Below are positions 9,170 through 17,869 of a DNA stretch of 52,863 nucleotides, piece after piece. Positions within the stretch are counted from its first letter, which is position 1, and each line of letters begins with the position of its first letter. The notes below the pieces were generated by a model. That model had not been told where the DNA came from. It worked only from the letters and a program-made list of their open reading frames with translations, and did no database searches. This DNA comes from Saprospiraceae bacterium (GTDB lineage: Bacteria; Bacteroidota; Bacteroidia; Chitinophagales; Saprospiraceae): NCBI GenBank assembly GCA_028285545.1, contig JANQPA010000048.1, forward strand, positions 1 through 52,863, in the 5' to 3' direction. The position numbers and the translations under genes are program-made.

Positions 9170-10040
9170 AAAATTGTGTGTAACGTGGCCAGAAAGAATG
9201 ATCCTTGCCAAATTTCTCCAAGAATTTAAAAGGGACCTCATCTAAGGCTTGTACAAGGCATTTCCTAGCACCTTTTGACCATTCTATTTTATCCTTTCCA
9301 AAAGGTTGGCGCAATTCAAGTTGGGGTAAAAATTGATCTCGAACAGCTACTGAAATCTGGGATGAAGCTCTGGCCGTCACGGGATGAAGCATAATGTTTT
9401 GAAGATCTCGCAGTTTGGCTGTATCGTAATATTTATTTTCCCCTAGATTTAATTGTTTATTTTTTAAATGATTAATAGCTATTGATTTGACCCCAAAAAA
9501 ATCAAAACATTTTTTTAAAACCAGATCAGGATGTGATTTTAAATCCTCCTGGAAAAGGACTAACAGCTGATTTTCGGATAAATGTTGGAGATAAATTTGT
9601 AAAATTTCATAATAATTAGTGTCTTCAAGCATATTAGGTAATTGAATCAGGGCTTCCTCTATGTTAAAAGGGCAGTGTATCCCCCAATCTGTACCATTAT
9701 TGTGCATCTGGCGATAAGAAGATTCGAGTCGACTTACAGGATCACGAGCAATTATAATAATCTTAATGTCAGGAAAATACTTAACTATTCGTCTAATACT
9801 GACAGAAGCGAATTCTTTACCTGTATAGGAGGTACTTCCTTCACCTAGTAGGGCGTCAGCTGGAGCAGTGTAAAACAAGTTTCGATACCAATTCCAAAAA
9901 AAAAGATAATCTTTTCGATTAAAAAATTGAGGTTCTTTCATCCTGGGAGGAATAAAAAGATTGGGATGTGCATTTAACATAGAACAAAGGCTGGTGGTGC
10001 CACATTTACTAAAACCTGCTACCACAAAATGTAATTGCAT
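9156..10040 (-). CDS. PAPS-dependent sulfotransferase (copy 1)
   Basis: A 294-residue protein of the sulfotransferase superfamily, which moves sulfate from PAPS to a carbohydrate hydroxyl. The 5'-phosphosulfate loop is AGFSKCGTTSL (residues 8-18). The 3'-phosphate site is ARDPVSRLESSY near residue 98-109. The conserved LGEGSTSY segment follows the first helix region. QPFGKDKIEWSKG near the C-terminus resembles the PAPS-adenine loop of heparan N-deacetylase/sulfotransferase-like enzymes. It has no signal peptide or membrane helix and should act in the cytoplasm before glycan export. It is paralogous to the gene at 11516-12391 and faces the GT-like gene at 7889. Confidence 0.9.
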   Translation of the reverse strand: MQLHFVVAGFSKCGTTSLCSMLNAHPNLFIPPRMKEPQFFNRKDYLFFWNWYRNLFYTAPADALLGEGSTSYTGKEFASVSIRRIVKYFPDIKIIIIARDPVSRLESSYRQMHNNGTDWGIHCPFNIEEALIQLPNMLEDTNYYEILQIYLQHLSENQLLVLFQEDLKSHPDLVLKKCFDFFGVKSIAINHLKNKQLNLGENKYYDTAKLRDLQNIMLHPVTARASSQISVAVRDQFLPQLELRQPFGKDKIEWSKGARKCLVQALDEVPFKFLEKFGKDHSFWPRYTQFFNEA

Positions 10041-10162
10041 ATCTCAGAATATGATTTTAGAATTTAATAAATTCGAGTCTAATTTATTACCTATTCGTTA
10101 GGGCTATGCAATTGAGCTTAATGCTGGCAAAAGAATATTTCTTTTTTTTAACTTTCTGCATC

Positions 10163-11446
10163 ATGATTTATATTGTATTCTACAAAAAAGATGGGAATTT
10201 CGCAAATCGTATAGGTTTAGATGAAATACAAAACTATGCCCATTTTAAGGATTTTAGGCCCTTGTTAGAGAAAAGAGGAACCGTAGTATACACCAAGGAC
10301 CCACTTGATCAGGTAAATGGAGTTTATAAATTTGCAAAACATGTTGGAGAGCCTTCATTATACATTTCATTTTCACCTCCTGACCAAGATTTTTCTAATA
10401 TTATCTCTCCAAAAATATTTATTTGCTCTCTTATTAAGTATCAAAATCAATACTTTTCAGGATCTAACCAATTTATTTCAGAAGACTTATTAAGATCAAG
10501 TATCAATACATCCCTGGCCGGAATTGCACATTGCGTGTCTAGTGTAGAAACCATCTCTAATCTGACAAATCATAAAGTCCCTATGGCTCAAATTCCTCCA
10601 CCAATCTGGGATTCCTATAACAAATCACAAGAGCAGCCTACTTTAGAAGATGTTAGCTCGAATACCATTTCAACCAATGGAAATATTTTAGACACCACTA
10701 TTCGAAAGCTAAAACCCAAATCCGTGTACTACAAAACACCAATAAAGAGGAAAATTGAAGCCATTCGAACCCTTTATAAAATAAAGCATTTGCCGAAGTA
10801 TCTAAAAAAGTATCTGTACCAAAAAGGTAGCATTCATTTTTTTCCTACAAAATTGGAGCTACAAGGAGTTGTTTTTACAGCAGTCATACGTCCTTCTAAT
10901 TCTTTTAAAGACTGGAAAAAGTTGATTGTTGATTTTATTGAGGTCTTCAAAAATAAGGAGGATGCAATCTTAATTATTAAAATGGTTGGTCAGGTAAATG
11001 AACAAATAAAAGAGTCTTGTATCCCCCTCTTAAGGCAAAAATCCATTAAATGTAGGATCATTATCATTTTTGAGCATTTACCGGAATCCAATTACAAGCA
11101 ATTAGTTCGCTCTACCTCTTTTATCCTTAACATTTCCAGCTCTAAAACAGTAGGTAATTCCCTTTTGGAATTTATGTCTGCGGGAAAACCAGCCATAAGT
11201 CCAAATTATTCAGAATTGCACATGTTAAGTACCGAAAACACGATTTATGCTCAAAAAACAAATCAAGATAATTATTCCCTAAATGAGGCATTTGTTCAAG
11301 CCTATGAAATGAAAAAACATAATAGGGCTCTTTACCTTAGCATGGCCAAAGCGGCTAATGATAGTATGAAAAATTATTGTTCATCTGAAATTATTGAAAC
11401 AAAGTTTTTTCAATTTTTAGATAAAATCGAAGCTTCTCTTCCTTGA
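10163..11446 (+). CDS. GT4-like protein with altered catalytic motifs (copy 2)
   Basis: A 427-residue paralog of the protein encoded at 7889. I start it at ATG 10163 because MIYIVFYKKDG aligns with the start of copy 1 (MVYIVDFKKD); the longer in-frame extension from 10106 has no counterpart. As in copy 1, the donor-phosphate arginine is replaced by phenylalanine (F248, with K249 kept). The first Glu of E-x7-E is K328, leaving only E336 of LEFMSAGKPAISP. The same substitutions in both copies, with the fold and most of the sequence retained, argue for selected function rather than decay. It is convergent with the sulfotransferase at 11516 across a 69-base gap. Confidence 0.75.
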   Translation: MIYIVFYKKDGNFANRIGLDEIQNYAHFKDFRPLLEKRGTVVYTKDPLDQVNGVYKFAKHVGEPSLYISFSPPDQDFSNIISPKIFICSLIKYQNQYFSGSNQFISEDLLRSSINTSLAGIAHCVSSVETISNLTNHKVPMAQIPPPIWDSYNKSQEQPTLEDVSSNTISTNGNILDTTIRKLKPKSVYYKTPIKRKIEAIRTLYKIKHLPKYLKKYLYQKGSIHFFPTKLELQGVVFTAVIRPSNSFKDWKKLIVDFIEVFKNKEDAILIIKMVGQVNEQIKESCIPLLRQKSIKCRIIIIFEHLPESNYKQLVRSTSFILNISSSKTVGNSLLEFMSAGKPAISPNYSELHMLSTENTIYAQKTNQDNYSLNEAFVQAYEMKKHNRALYLSMAKAANDSMKNYCSSEIIETKFFQFLDKIEASLP

Positions 11447-11515
11447 GCCATTTCATCTCATTGTCATGCTTAATTTATTCCTTCAAATTACTTGATGTGA
11501 TCGGAGATAAATGTT

Positions 11516-12391
11516 TTAGCTCTCATTTAATAATGAGGCATAACGAGGCCAAAATGAAATGTCCTTTTGAAATTGATTTAGAAATATTTCAGGTCCTCCA
11601 CCTAAAGCATCTACCAATAGCTTACATGCCTTAGGCGACCATTCCAACTTTTCCTTTCCAAAAGGTTTGCGCAAATTTAACTGGGGCATAAATTGATTTA
11701 GGACCTTTGCAGGAATATTATGGTCAGCCATGCCAGAATTGGGATTAAACTTAAGCTCCCGAAGTTTTGGTGTATCATAATATTTTTTGGTTCCCTCATT
11801 TAGGTGTTTTTTCTTTATACCCACTGTAGACATGAACGGAACACCCAGGAAATTAAAACATTGGTCTAACACCTCCTTTTCATTAGCTTTAAGATCTTCC
11901 AGGAAAAGGACTAAAATTTGTTGAAGAGGCAGATACTTTTTAAAAGTTTCAAAAATTTCTTTATACATAGTATCTCTAAGCATATTTGGGAATTTTACTA
12001 AAGCATCCTCGATGTTATATGGACAATGTACTCCCCAATCCGTACCACTATTGTGCATTTCTCTATAAGAAGATTCAATTCGATCCATTGGGTCACGAGC
12101 AATCAAAATGATTTTTACTTTAGGGAAATGTTTTACCAATCTCTTAAGACTTAGATCAGCAAATTCAGCCTCTGCAAAAGAAACACTTCCTTCCCCTAAT
12201 AGAGCATCGGCAGGAGCCGTATAAAATAGACTTTGATACCAGTCCCAATGAAGTGAATAATCTTTTTTGTCAAAAAAACGTGGTTCTTTGAATCGTGTTG
12301 GCATAAATAATTTAGGGTGCTCTGCCATCATAGAACATAGAGTGGTAGTCCCACATTTACTAAAACCTGCCACAACAAAATGCAATTTCAT
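11516..12391 (-). CDS. PAPS-dependent sulfotransferase (copy 2)
   Basis: A 291-residue protein, roughly 60 percent identical to the sulfotransferase at 9156 over the first half. It has AGFSKCGTTTL (5'-phosphosulfate loop), ARDPMDRIESSY (3'-phosphate site), LLGEGSVSF and the C-terminal KPFGKEKLEWSP loop. All residues expected for PAPS binding are present, so it should be active. Its ATG overlaps the stop of the acyltransferase gene by four bases (ATGA), indicating translational coupling and linking sulfation to acylation in one transcript. Substrate specificity relative to copy 1 cannot be read, but the N-terminal substrate region and the middle (residues 140-220) are the most divergent parts. 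Confidence 0.9.
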   Translation of the reverse strand: MKLHFVVAGFSKCGTTTLCSMMAEHPKLFMPTRFKEPRFFDKKDYSLHWDWYQSLFYTAPADALLGEGSVSFAEAEFADLSLKRLVKHFPKVKIILIARDPMDRIESSYREMHNSGTDWGVHCPYNIEDALVKFPNMLRDTMYKEIFETFKKYLPLQQILVLFLEDLKANEKEVLDQCFNFLGVPFMSTVGIKKKHLNEGTKKYYDTPKLRELKFNPNSGMADHNIPAKVLNQFMPQLNLRKPFGKEKLEWSPKACKLLVDALGGGPEIFLNQFQKDISFWPRYASLLNES

Positions 12392-13548
12392 TCTTTTATA
12401 CTTGTTTTTTCGAAATAATTTTTAGCAATTGCTCTTCCTCTTAAGCGAAAAGGTTCTTCAATCAATCGAAAATTTAATTCCGAAATTAAAAAAGTTAAAA
12501 GTAAACTAGTTGCGAAAAAAAGTGTGCTTAAAAGCAGCCAATGCTCATGCTTTGGTAAATTAGTAAAGGAGCGAAAATATATTTCCCATATGAATTTATA
12601 AACAGGAATATGGATTAAATATATAGCATAGGATCGGGATCCAATCCAAAGCAAAACAGCTTTTAACCAAGGAATTCTAATAAAGTAGTTTTGATTATAG
12701 GAGGCTGCAAATACCGCGATCGCACTAATAATAGAAGCTATTGCTACCCTATAACCTGGTGGAACTATATGAAGTCTACCCCCCATGGTCATCAAACCCA
12801 GCAGGATGATACCGATAAAAATTATTCTTGCAAGTGGGCTTTTAAGGAAAGTTGGCTCAAAGTCTTTATAAGTAGATTTTCCTTGTTGCCACATGGCAAT
12901 TAAGACTCCGATAAAAAATCCGTCAGTTCTTAAAATTAATAACCACCTGGTTCTAATCATTACTAATTGCAGTAATACCAAGACCAAAAGAACAATCTTC
13001 AATTTATCACGAGAAAGAAAAATAATAAAAGGGAGCAACAAATAAAATTGAGCCTCCAGCGATAGGGTCCATTGTACAAATGTGGCATTGGTATACTCTG
13101 CATTACCAAATGTTAGTGTAAAAAAAATGTTATAAACATTTAACAATCCTGCTATCAAGCCAGCAAAGTTACCTTTAAGGGTACCAAATGCTCCTGATTG
13201 ATTGAATAATAAAAAAAGAAAAAGGGGAATAAGCAACCACAGCCATGATGAAGGAATCAGTCTCCAGAAACGGCGTATCCAGAAGGTTATGCATTGCCGG
13301 AAAAAGTGCTGTGTAGTTTGGGTCTCTTGCAGTTTGGGGAGTAAACTTCTTGCAATGACAAATCCAGAGATTACAAAGAATAAATCTACCCCTGTTCCTC
13401 CTCCGACATAAGAAAAAATTTCATTGGTGTAAGGAACCTGCAATCTAATTAAGAAAAATTTAAAATGGCCCAACATTACTAAAATGATAGCAAAGGCCCT
13501 AAGAATTTCAATATCTCCTATGTAATTAGACCGAATATTCTGTTTCAT
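12388..13548 (-). CDS. Acyltransferase-3 family membrane protein (OafA/NodX-like)
   Basis: A 386-residue polytopic protein with about ten hydrophobic helices. The N-terminal motif IEILRAFAIILVMLGHF contains the conserved His, and GTGVDLFFVISGFVIARSL is the hallmark second motif of acyltransferase-3 (PF01757). LSLEAQFYLLLPF carries the conserved acidic residue. SYAIYLIHIPVYKF near residue 305 is the family's terminal helix motif. These enzymes move acetyl or other acyl groups across the inner membrane onto polysaccharide. The extra C-terminal SGNH domain found in some relatives is absent. It is translationally coupled to sulfotransferase copy 2. Confidence 0.9.
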   Translation of the reverse strand: MKQNIRSNYIGDIEILRAFAIILVMLGHFKFFLIRLQVPYTNEIFSYVGGGTGVDLFFVISGFVIARSLLPKLQETQTTQHFFRQCITFWIRRFWRLIPSSWLWLLIPLFLFLLFNQSGAFGTLKGNFAGLIAGLLNVYNIFFTLTFGNAEYTNATFVQWTLSLEAQFYLLLPFIIFLSRDKLKIVLLVLVLLQLVMIRTRWLLILRTDGFFIGVLIAMWQQGKSTYKDFEPTFLKSPLARIIFIGIILLGLMTMGGRLHIVPPGYRVAIASIISAIAVFAASYNQNYFIRIPWLKAVLLWIGSRSYAIYLIHIPVYKFIWEIYFRSFTNLPKHEHWLLLSTLFFATSLLLTFLISELNFRLIEEPFRLRGRAIAKNYFEKTSIKE

Positions 13549-13619
13549 GAGAAAATAAAATTATCTAATCTTTAGAAGCCAAGTCAAAGCAAAATTGCGA
13601 AAAATTTAAGCTTAGGTGG

Positions 13620-14438
13620 CTATTTTGTATGAGGAACAAAATACCTATTTAGGATATCAAATTGCTCGTATTGGGTTAACATTTTATATTGATGAGATTC
13701 AAAATAGGCTAATATTTCAGATCTCAAACTGCGGTTAAACTCAATACAAACCAGTTTGGGTTGGAATCGTTCAATATCAAAGCCTGATAAGGCTTTCATT
13801 TCTGACCCTTCAATATCTATTGATAGAAAATCAATTTTTGTAATCTTGTTTTCCTCCAACAATTTAGTGAGTGTAATGGTAGGAACCTGAATTTCTTTCC
13901 CTTGTATTATTTTATCTTTAAAGCGGTATTCTTTTTTAATAGATCCTAGGCCACCGGCTTTATAAAAATTCTCTACAGTATCTGAATGATCACTAATAAT
14001 ATAAGTGAATAATTGAGTGTTTTTTCGAACTTTTTTCCATCCTCTCAGGTTTTTTGGATCTGCATCAACAGCCAGCCCAGTCCAATCTAAATGCTGTTCA
14101 AGATAGCAGGTTGTATTAAGTTGAAAAGGCCAGGCACAGCCAACATCTATAAAAACTCCTTTCTTTCGATCTCGAAAGAAGGATCTAATAATCAATTCCT
14201 CTCTTTTTTGAGAATAATAGGCCCTGCCCTTTGAAGGTAATTTCTTATAAAAAGTGTTTTTACCTATGAACAAACAATTTATTCTTCGTAAAAATTCATC
14301 CAATTTTAATTTAATTAAGGATGGTATTATTGGTTTGCCTATCCGATCACACAAGAATTTGTATTCTGGAGATTTTTTAAATCCAGGAGCAAAATGTAGT
14401 AACTGAAAAACACTTTTTTCCGGTTTTATAAAGTTCAT
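13620..14438 (-). CDS. FkbM-family methyltransferase
   Basis: A 272-residue protein with a class I SAM-dependent methyltransferase fold. The SAM loop is GVFIDVGCAWPFQLNT (D98), followed by LAVDADP at the end of strand 2 and KIDFLSIDIEGSEMKALSGF, the signature of FkbM enzymes (PF05050). The family O-methylates sugars and polyketides. About 200 C-terminal residues are close to the C-terminal half of the fusion protein encoded just upstream at 14512-16065, so this is a local duplicate. The first ~65 residues are not sulfotransferase-like. I start it at ATG 14438; a TTG three codons upstream is also in frame. Confidence 0.9.
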   Translation of the reverse strand: MNFIKPEKSVFQLLHFAPGFKKSPEYKFLCDRIGKPIIPSLIKLKLDEFLRRINCLFIGKNTFYKKLPSKGRAYYSQKREELIIRSFFRDRKKGVFIDVGCAWPFQLNTTCYLEQHLDWTGLAVDADPKNLRGWKKVRKNTQLFTYIISDHSDTVENFYKAGGLGSIKKEYRFKDKIIQGKEIQVPTITLTKLLEENKITKIDFLSIDIEGSEMKALSGFDIERFQPKLVCIEFNRSLRSEILAYFESHQYKMLTQYEQFDILNRYFVPHTK

Positions 14439-14511
14439 TATTATCAAGGTTAAGTTCCACCTATCAAGGATTCAGGAGGTTCCTTTTTTGAATTAACAAA
14501 AAGTCTAAAAG

Positions 14512-16065
14512 TTAAATTATTCTTGCTGTCCTTGATTTTGGTGTAAAATATCTGTTTGTCCGATCATATTGCACAAATTGGGTAATCAACTCATAGTGGT
14601 GGGATTCAAAATAGGCCAATATTTCTCTCTTTAGGTGAAGGTCAAACTCAATACAAACTAAATCTGGTTGAAATCGATTTATGTCAAAACCGGCTAAGGC
14701 CTCCATTTCAGCCCCTTCAATATCCATTGATAGAAAATCAATTTTGGTGATTTTATGCTCATCCAGCAATTTTGAAATTGTTATAGTAGGAACCTCTGTC
14801 TCTTCTCCCCGAATAATTCTACCTTTAAACTCTCGCTCTTTTTGAATCGAGCCTAATGGTCCAGAATGGTAAAATTTTTCTCTTGTGCCAGAATGGTCGC
14901 TTACAATAAACTTAAAAACCTGAGTTTTGGGCCTGTATTTTTTCCAATCCTCGTTCATAAGGGGGTTAGCATCTACTGCTATTCCTGACCAGCCTAATTT
15001 TTTTTCTAAATAACAAGTAGTGCTACAATACAAGGGCCAGGCACAACCTACATCTAAAAAAACACCATTTCGACGATTCTGGAAAAATGAACGTATGAGT
15101 AATTCTTCTAATTTTTGAGAATAAAAGACCATTCCGGTATTTGGCAAATCTCTGTAATAACTAATCTTGCTTTTAGTGACTTTATGAAAATTTTGAACTA
15201 AGGCATTTTTAATTAGCATGGTAAAAAGCTCAAACCAGCTCGCTTGATATCGTTGCCGTAAATGTATAAAAGGTCGAATTATGCGCAATGCAGCTATTCT
15301 CTCCTTCAATTGGTATTGCATCCTCCAGAAAAAGAAACGATGTTCTGAAATCGGAATATGAAAAATCTTTTCTTTATCCTTAAAAAAAGATTTCCACTTT
15401 GTTTGTGCAAAGTAGGTTCGTAATTCGTCATAATTATCTATGGCTTCACTTAGTTTTCGTTTGGGTTTGGCTTTGACTTCCGGGCTTAATATGAGTGGCT
15501 CAACCTTTAAAAAATGTTGGATTCTTTTTATGGTTTTAAAATAATTATTGCAAAGATCCTCATAGCATATTTTTAAAATCGGATGGCTAGAAAAACGTCT
15601 GTCAAATTCCTCAATTTCCGCTACATGACGCTCAAATTCATTTTTTAATTCTTCAGGGTCGATAGTCAGTGGTTCCACGGGAGCCTCCTTATAAATTTGC
15701 ATCAACTGATAAGAAAGATACCTTCTCAAGAGGTTTTTTCTTCGCAAACTAATTATCATAATTTCAGTTTCTTCTTCCAACATTTTCCACAAATGAGGCC
15801 AATCACCCCAAGGCGTTCCACTGCGATGAATGACAAATCCAACCGTTTCAACTCTAGGAGGATATTTTCGGTAGATATGCTTATTTAAAATGATTTCTTC
15901 AGAGGTGTTCTCATCAAAAGGTAAATTTTTCAAAAAGTCTGGGTTAAATAATTCGGAACGAGAAGCAATATTCGGGTGGTTCTTAAGTATCGTCCGGATC
16001 ATATGTGTTCCAGAACGGGGAGAACTTAGAATGATAAACTTACGATATGGTGTTTTTTTAATCAT
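14512..16065 (-). CDS. Two-domain sulfotransferase / FkbM methyltransferase fusion
   Basis: A single 517-residue frame with two catalytic domains. Residues 1-240 are a Stf0/NodH-like sulfotransferase: IILSSPRSGTHMI (residues 11-23) is the 5'-phosphosulfate loop and SLRRKNLLRRYLSY (from residue 106) the 3'-phosphate site. After a linker of about 60 residues, residues 300-510 form an FkbM methyltransferase with GVFLDVGCAWP (D338), IAVDANP and KIDFLSMDIEGAEMEALAGF. The methyltransferase half is about 60 percent identical to the stand-alone FkbM gene 73 bases downstream. No frameshift or internal stop separates the domains, so the fusion is encoded in one continuous frame. It probably sulfates and O-methylates the same glycan in the cytoplasm. 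Confidence 0.9.
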   Translation of the reverse strand: MIKKTPYRKFIILSSPRSGTHMIRTILKNHPNIASRSELFNPDFLKNLPFDENTSEEIILNKHIYRKYPPRVETVGFVIHRSGTPWGDWPHLWKMLEEETEIMIISLRRKNLLRRYLSYQLMQIYKEAPVEPLTIDPEELKNEFERHVAEIEEFDRRFSSHPILKICYEDLCNNYFKTIKRIQHFLKVEPLILSPEVKAKPKRKLSEAIDNYDELRTYFAQTKWKSFFKDKEKIFHIPISEHRFFFWRMQYQLKERIAALRIIRPFIHLRQRYQASWFELFTMLIKNALVQNFHKVTKSKISYYRDLPNTGMVFYSQKLEELLIRSFFQNRRNGVFLDVGCAWPLYCSTTCYLEKKLGWSGIAVDANPLMNEDWKKYRPKTQVFKFIVSDHSGTREKFYHSGPLGSIQKEREFKGRIIRGEETEVPTITISKLLDEHKITKIDFLSMDIEGAEMEALAGFDINRFQPDLVCIEFDLHLKREILAYFESHHYELITQFVQYDRTNRYFTPKSRTARII

Positions 16066-16144
16066 TGGTTATCTCTAAATAATAAATGATGTTTGAATTA
16101 GATTAAGATAAACTTTATCAGAAACCATTTTCGAAACATCAGAT

Positions 16145-17641
16145 TTAAAGCTCATTTAAATGTGGTTTTGAAGATTCGATATTCCTTAATCTTTGTTTAA
16201 GGAAAATTTCCAACTTTTCTTTAGTTCCTTGAAAAGAGGTATGAGATGTCAATGTTTCCTTCGCCTTTAAACTCATTTTTTGATAAGCTTTCTGGTCTTT
16301 TTTTGCCATTTGATAACTGGTACGATATGCTTCTACTAAAGAATACCAATCCGGCCGGTGGTGTACTGTTCGAATGGCCATTCGTTCATCATGTTGCCAG
16401 GTAGTGGGAACAGAGTTGGTTTTTACTAATAAAGAATTAGCCGGCTTTATATAATCCTTCAATGCTGAGGCATATGGTGCAATAGAAGGTATTCCTGCTG
16501 CCATATATTCCATAAGTGGAAGACATTGCCCTTCACCAAATGAGGTATTTACATAAAAAGTGCTTGCCTTCATCAAATCAGAATAGGCTTTATCATCTAA
16601 ATAATAGCCAATAATTACAATACGACACTTGAATTTACGTAACCTTTGTAATAGGCGAAATACTTTTTCTTTGAAAAAGGGTAAATCTGTTAGTACAGGT
16701 GTTTTAATAATTAAGGTTGCATCCTCTTTATCATTGAGTGCATGACAAAACGCCGCAACCATATCTTGATAATTTTTTCTACCATCTAAGATATTAAGAA
16801 TAGAAGTATAAATTACACCGGAAATACTAATAGTAGAAGAATTATCGGAAGTATTGATTTTCTTGTCAGGATTAGCCAATTGGCCGGAATTGCTTTTCCT
16901 TTGATTATTATTTATTAATCCTCTAAGTAATCTTAGTGAACGAGCCACAAAAGTACCAAGCAAATAATAAGTACTCCGAAACAGTTTGAATAACCATTCA
17001 GGTATTTGATCATAGAGAATTTGATAAGCCCATTTCCGCAATAATAAATGGGTAATCTCAATTCTTTGAGCTGGATTTTTTTTACTGTCTAATTCAGCCA
17101 GATATATAGTGGAAGTATCAATTACTTCTTTTGTGAGTTTAAGCTCATATTGTTGGTACAAATCTAACTTGTGTATTGGCACATTAGATTGATCTAAGGC
17201 CATAGGTGCTGGACAGGAAATGATTGGAAAATCTAGCCCTAATTCACTTTGAACTACTTCCACGCTATGATGGGAATGTGTTATTGCTGCGCCCAATTTT
17301 CGTAGTACCATCACCCAATTATTCTTTTCATTACCATCCCATTCTTCATTCGGGATGGTATCATATTCCCAGGCAAAGACTGGTATCGTCGGACATTTTA
17401 AATCAATAAAGGAATTATGAGGAGCGGTAAAACAAAGAAATATACATTTCATCCCTTCTTTTAATGCTTTTTCATAAAAGTCATCCACCTCAAGTAATGG
17501 GTCACTGACGGTTTGCACCTTACCTATCTCTTTGAGAACAGGCAAAAATTTACGGAGTACAAAGTAATAGCTATATTCAATCTGTCCTATACTGGAATGA
17601 ATATTATGACTATTAATTTTTGAATAAACAAGAATAAGCAT
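16145..17641 (-). CDS. GT4-family glycosyltransferase (long form)
   Basis: A 498-residue GT-B enzyme. The N-terminal half has PVFAWEYDTIPNEEW (residues ~84-98), a tryptophan/glutamate loop seen in a subgroup of large GT4 enzymes. The C-terminal half has LDGRKNYQDM (R288, K289) and a full E-x7-E motif in GEGQCLPLME (E370, E378) followed by YMAAGIPSIAP. It is the intact relative of the two altered proteins encoded at 7889 and 10163, which lack these residues. An insertion of about 60 polar residues (around 230-265, rich in N, S and K) separates the two Rossmann domains. The gene is divergent from the ABC exporter operon at 17870. Confidence 0.88.
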   Translation of the reverse strand: MLILVYSKINSHNIHSSIGQIEYSYYFVLRKFLPVLKEIGKVQTVSDPLLEVDDFYEKALKEGMKCIFLCFTAPHNSFIDLKCPTIPVFAWEYDTIPNEEWDGNEKNNWVMVLRKLGAAITHSHHSVEVVQSELGLDFPIISCPAPMALDQSNVPIHKLDLYQQYELKLTKEVIDTSTIYLAELDSKKNPAQRIEITHLLLRKWAYQILYDQIPEWLFKLFRSTYYLLGTFVARSLRLLRGLINNNQRKSNSGQLANPDKKINTSDNSSTISISGVIYTSILNILDGRKNYQDMVAAFCHALNDKEDATLIIKTPVLTDLPFFKEKVFRLLQRLRKFKCRIVIIGYYLDDKAYSDLMKASTFYVNTSFGEGQCLPLMEYMAAGIPSIAPYASALKDYIKPANSLLVKTNSVPTTWQHDERMAIRTVHHRPDWYSLVEAYRTSYQMAKKDQKAYQKMSLKAKETLTSHTSFQGTKEKLEIFLKQRLRNIESSKPHLNEL

Positions 17642-17869
17642 TTATAAGATAAATAGTAAGACTATTGAACCTAGCCAGTTTTTTATAATAAGACAGGGAA
17701 TATATAATAATAATTCATTTTTTCATCCGCTCAGATTAATATTAAAAGATATTAACTTGGAAAACCAGACAATTTTTTAATTTTTGCGCTTTGAGTAACC
17801 AAGCAAGTTTTTATAAACATTGTTCACTTTTCTTACATATTGAAAAGTTTTAATTAGTTAGAATAAATT

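Noticed and set aside
10106-10162. 19-residue N-terminal extension of the second GT-like gene
   Set aside because: It is in frame and open, but the paralog at 7889 starts at the aligned Met (10163) and the extension has no counterpart.
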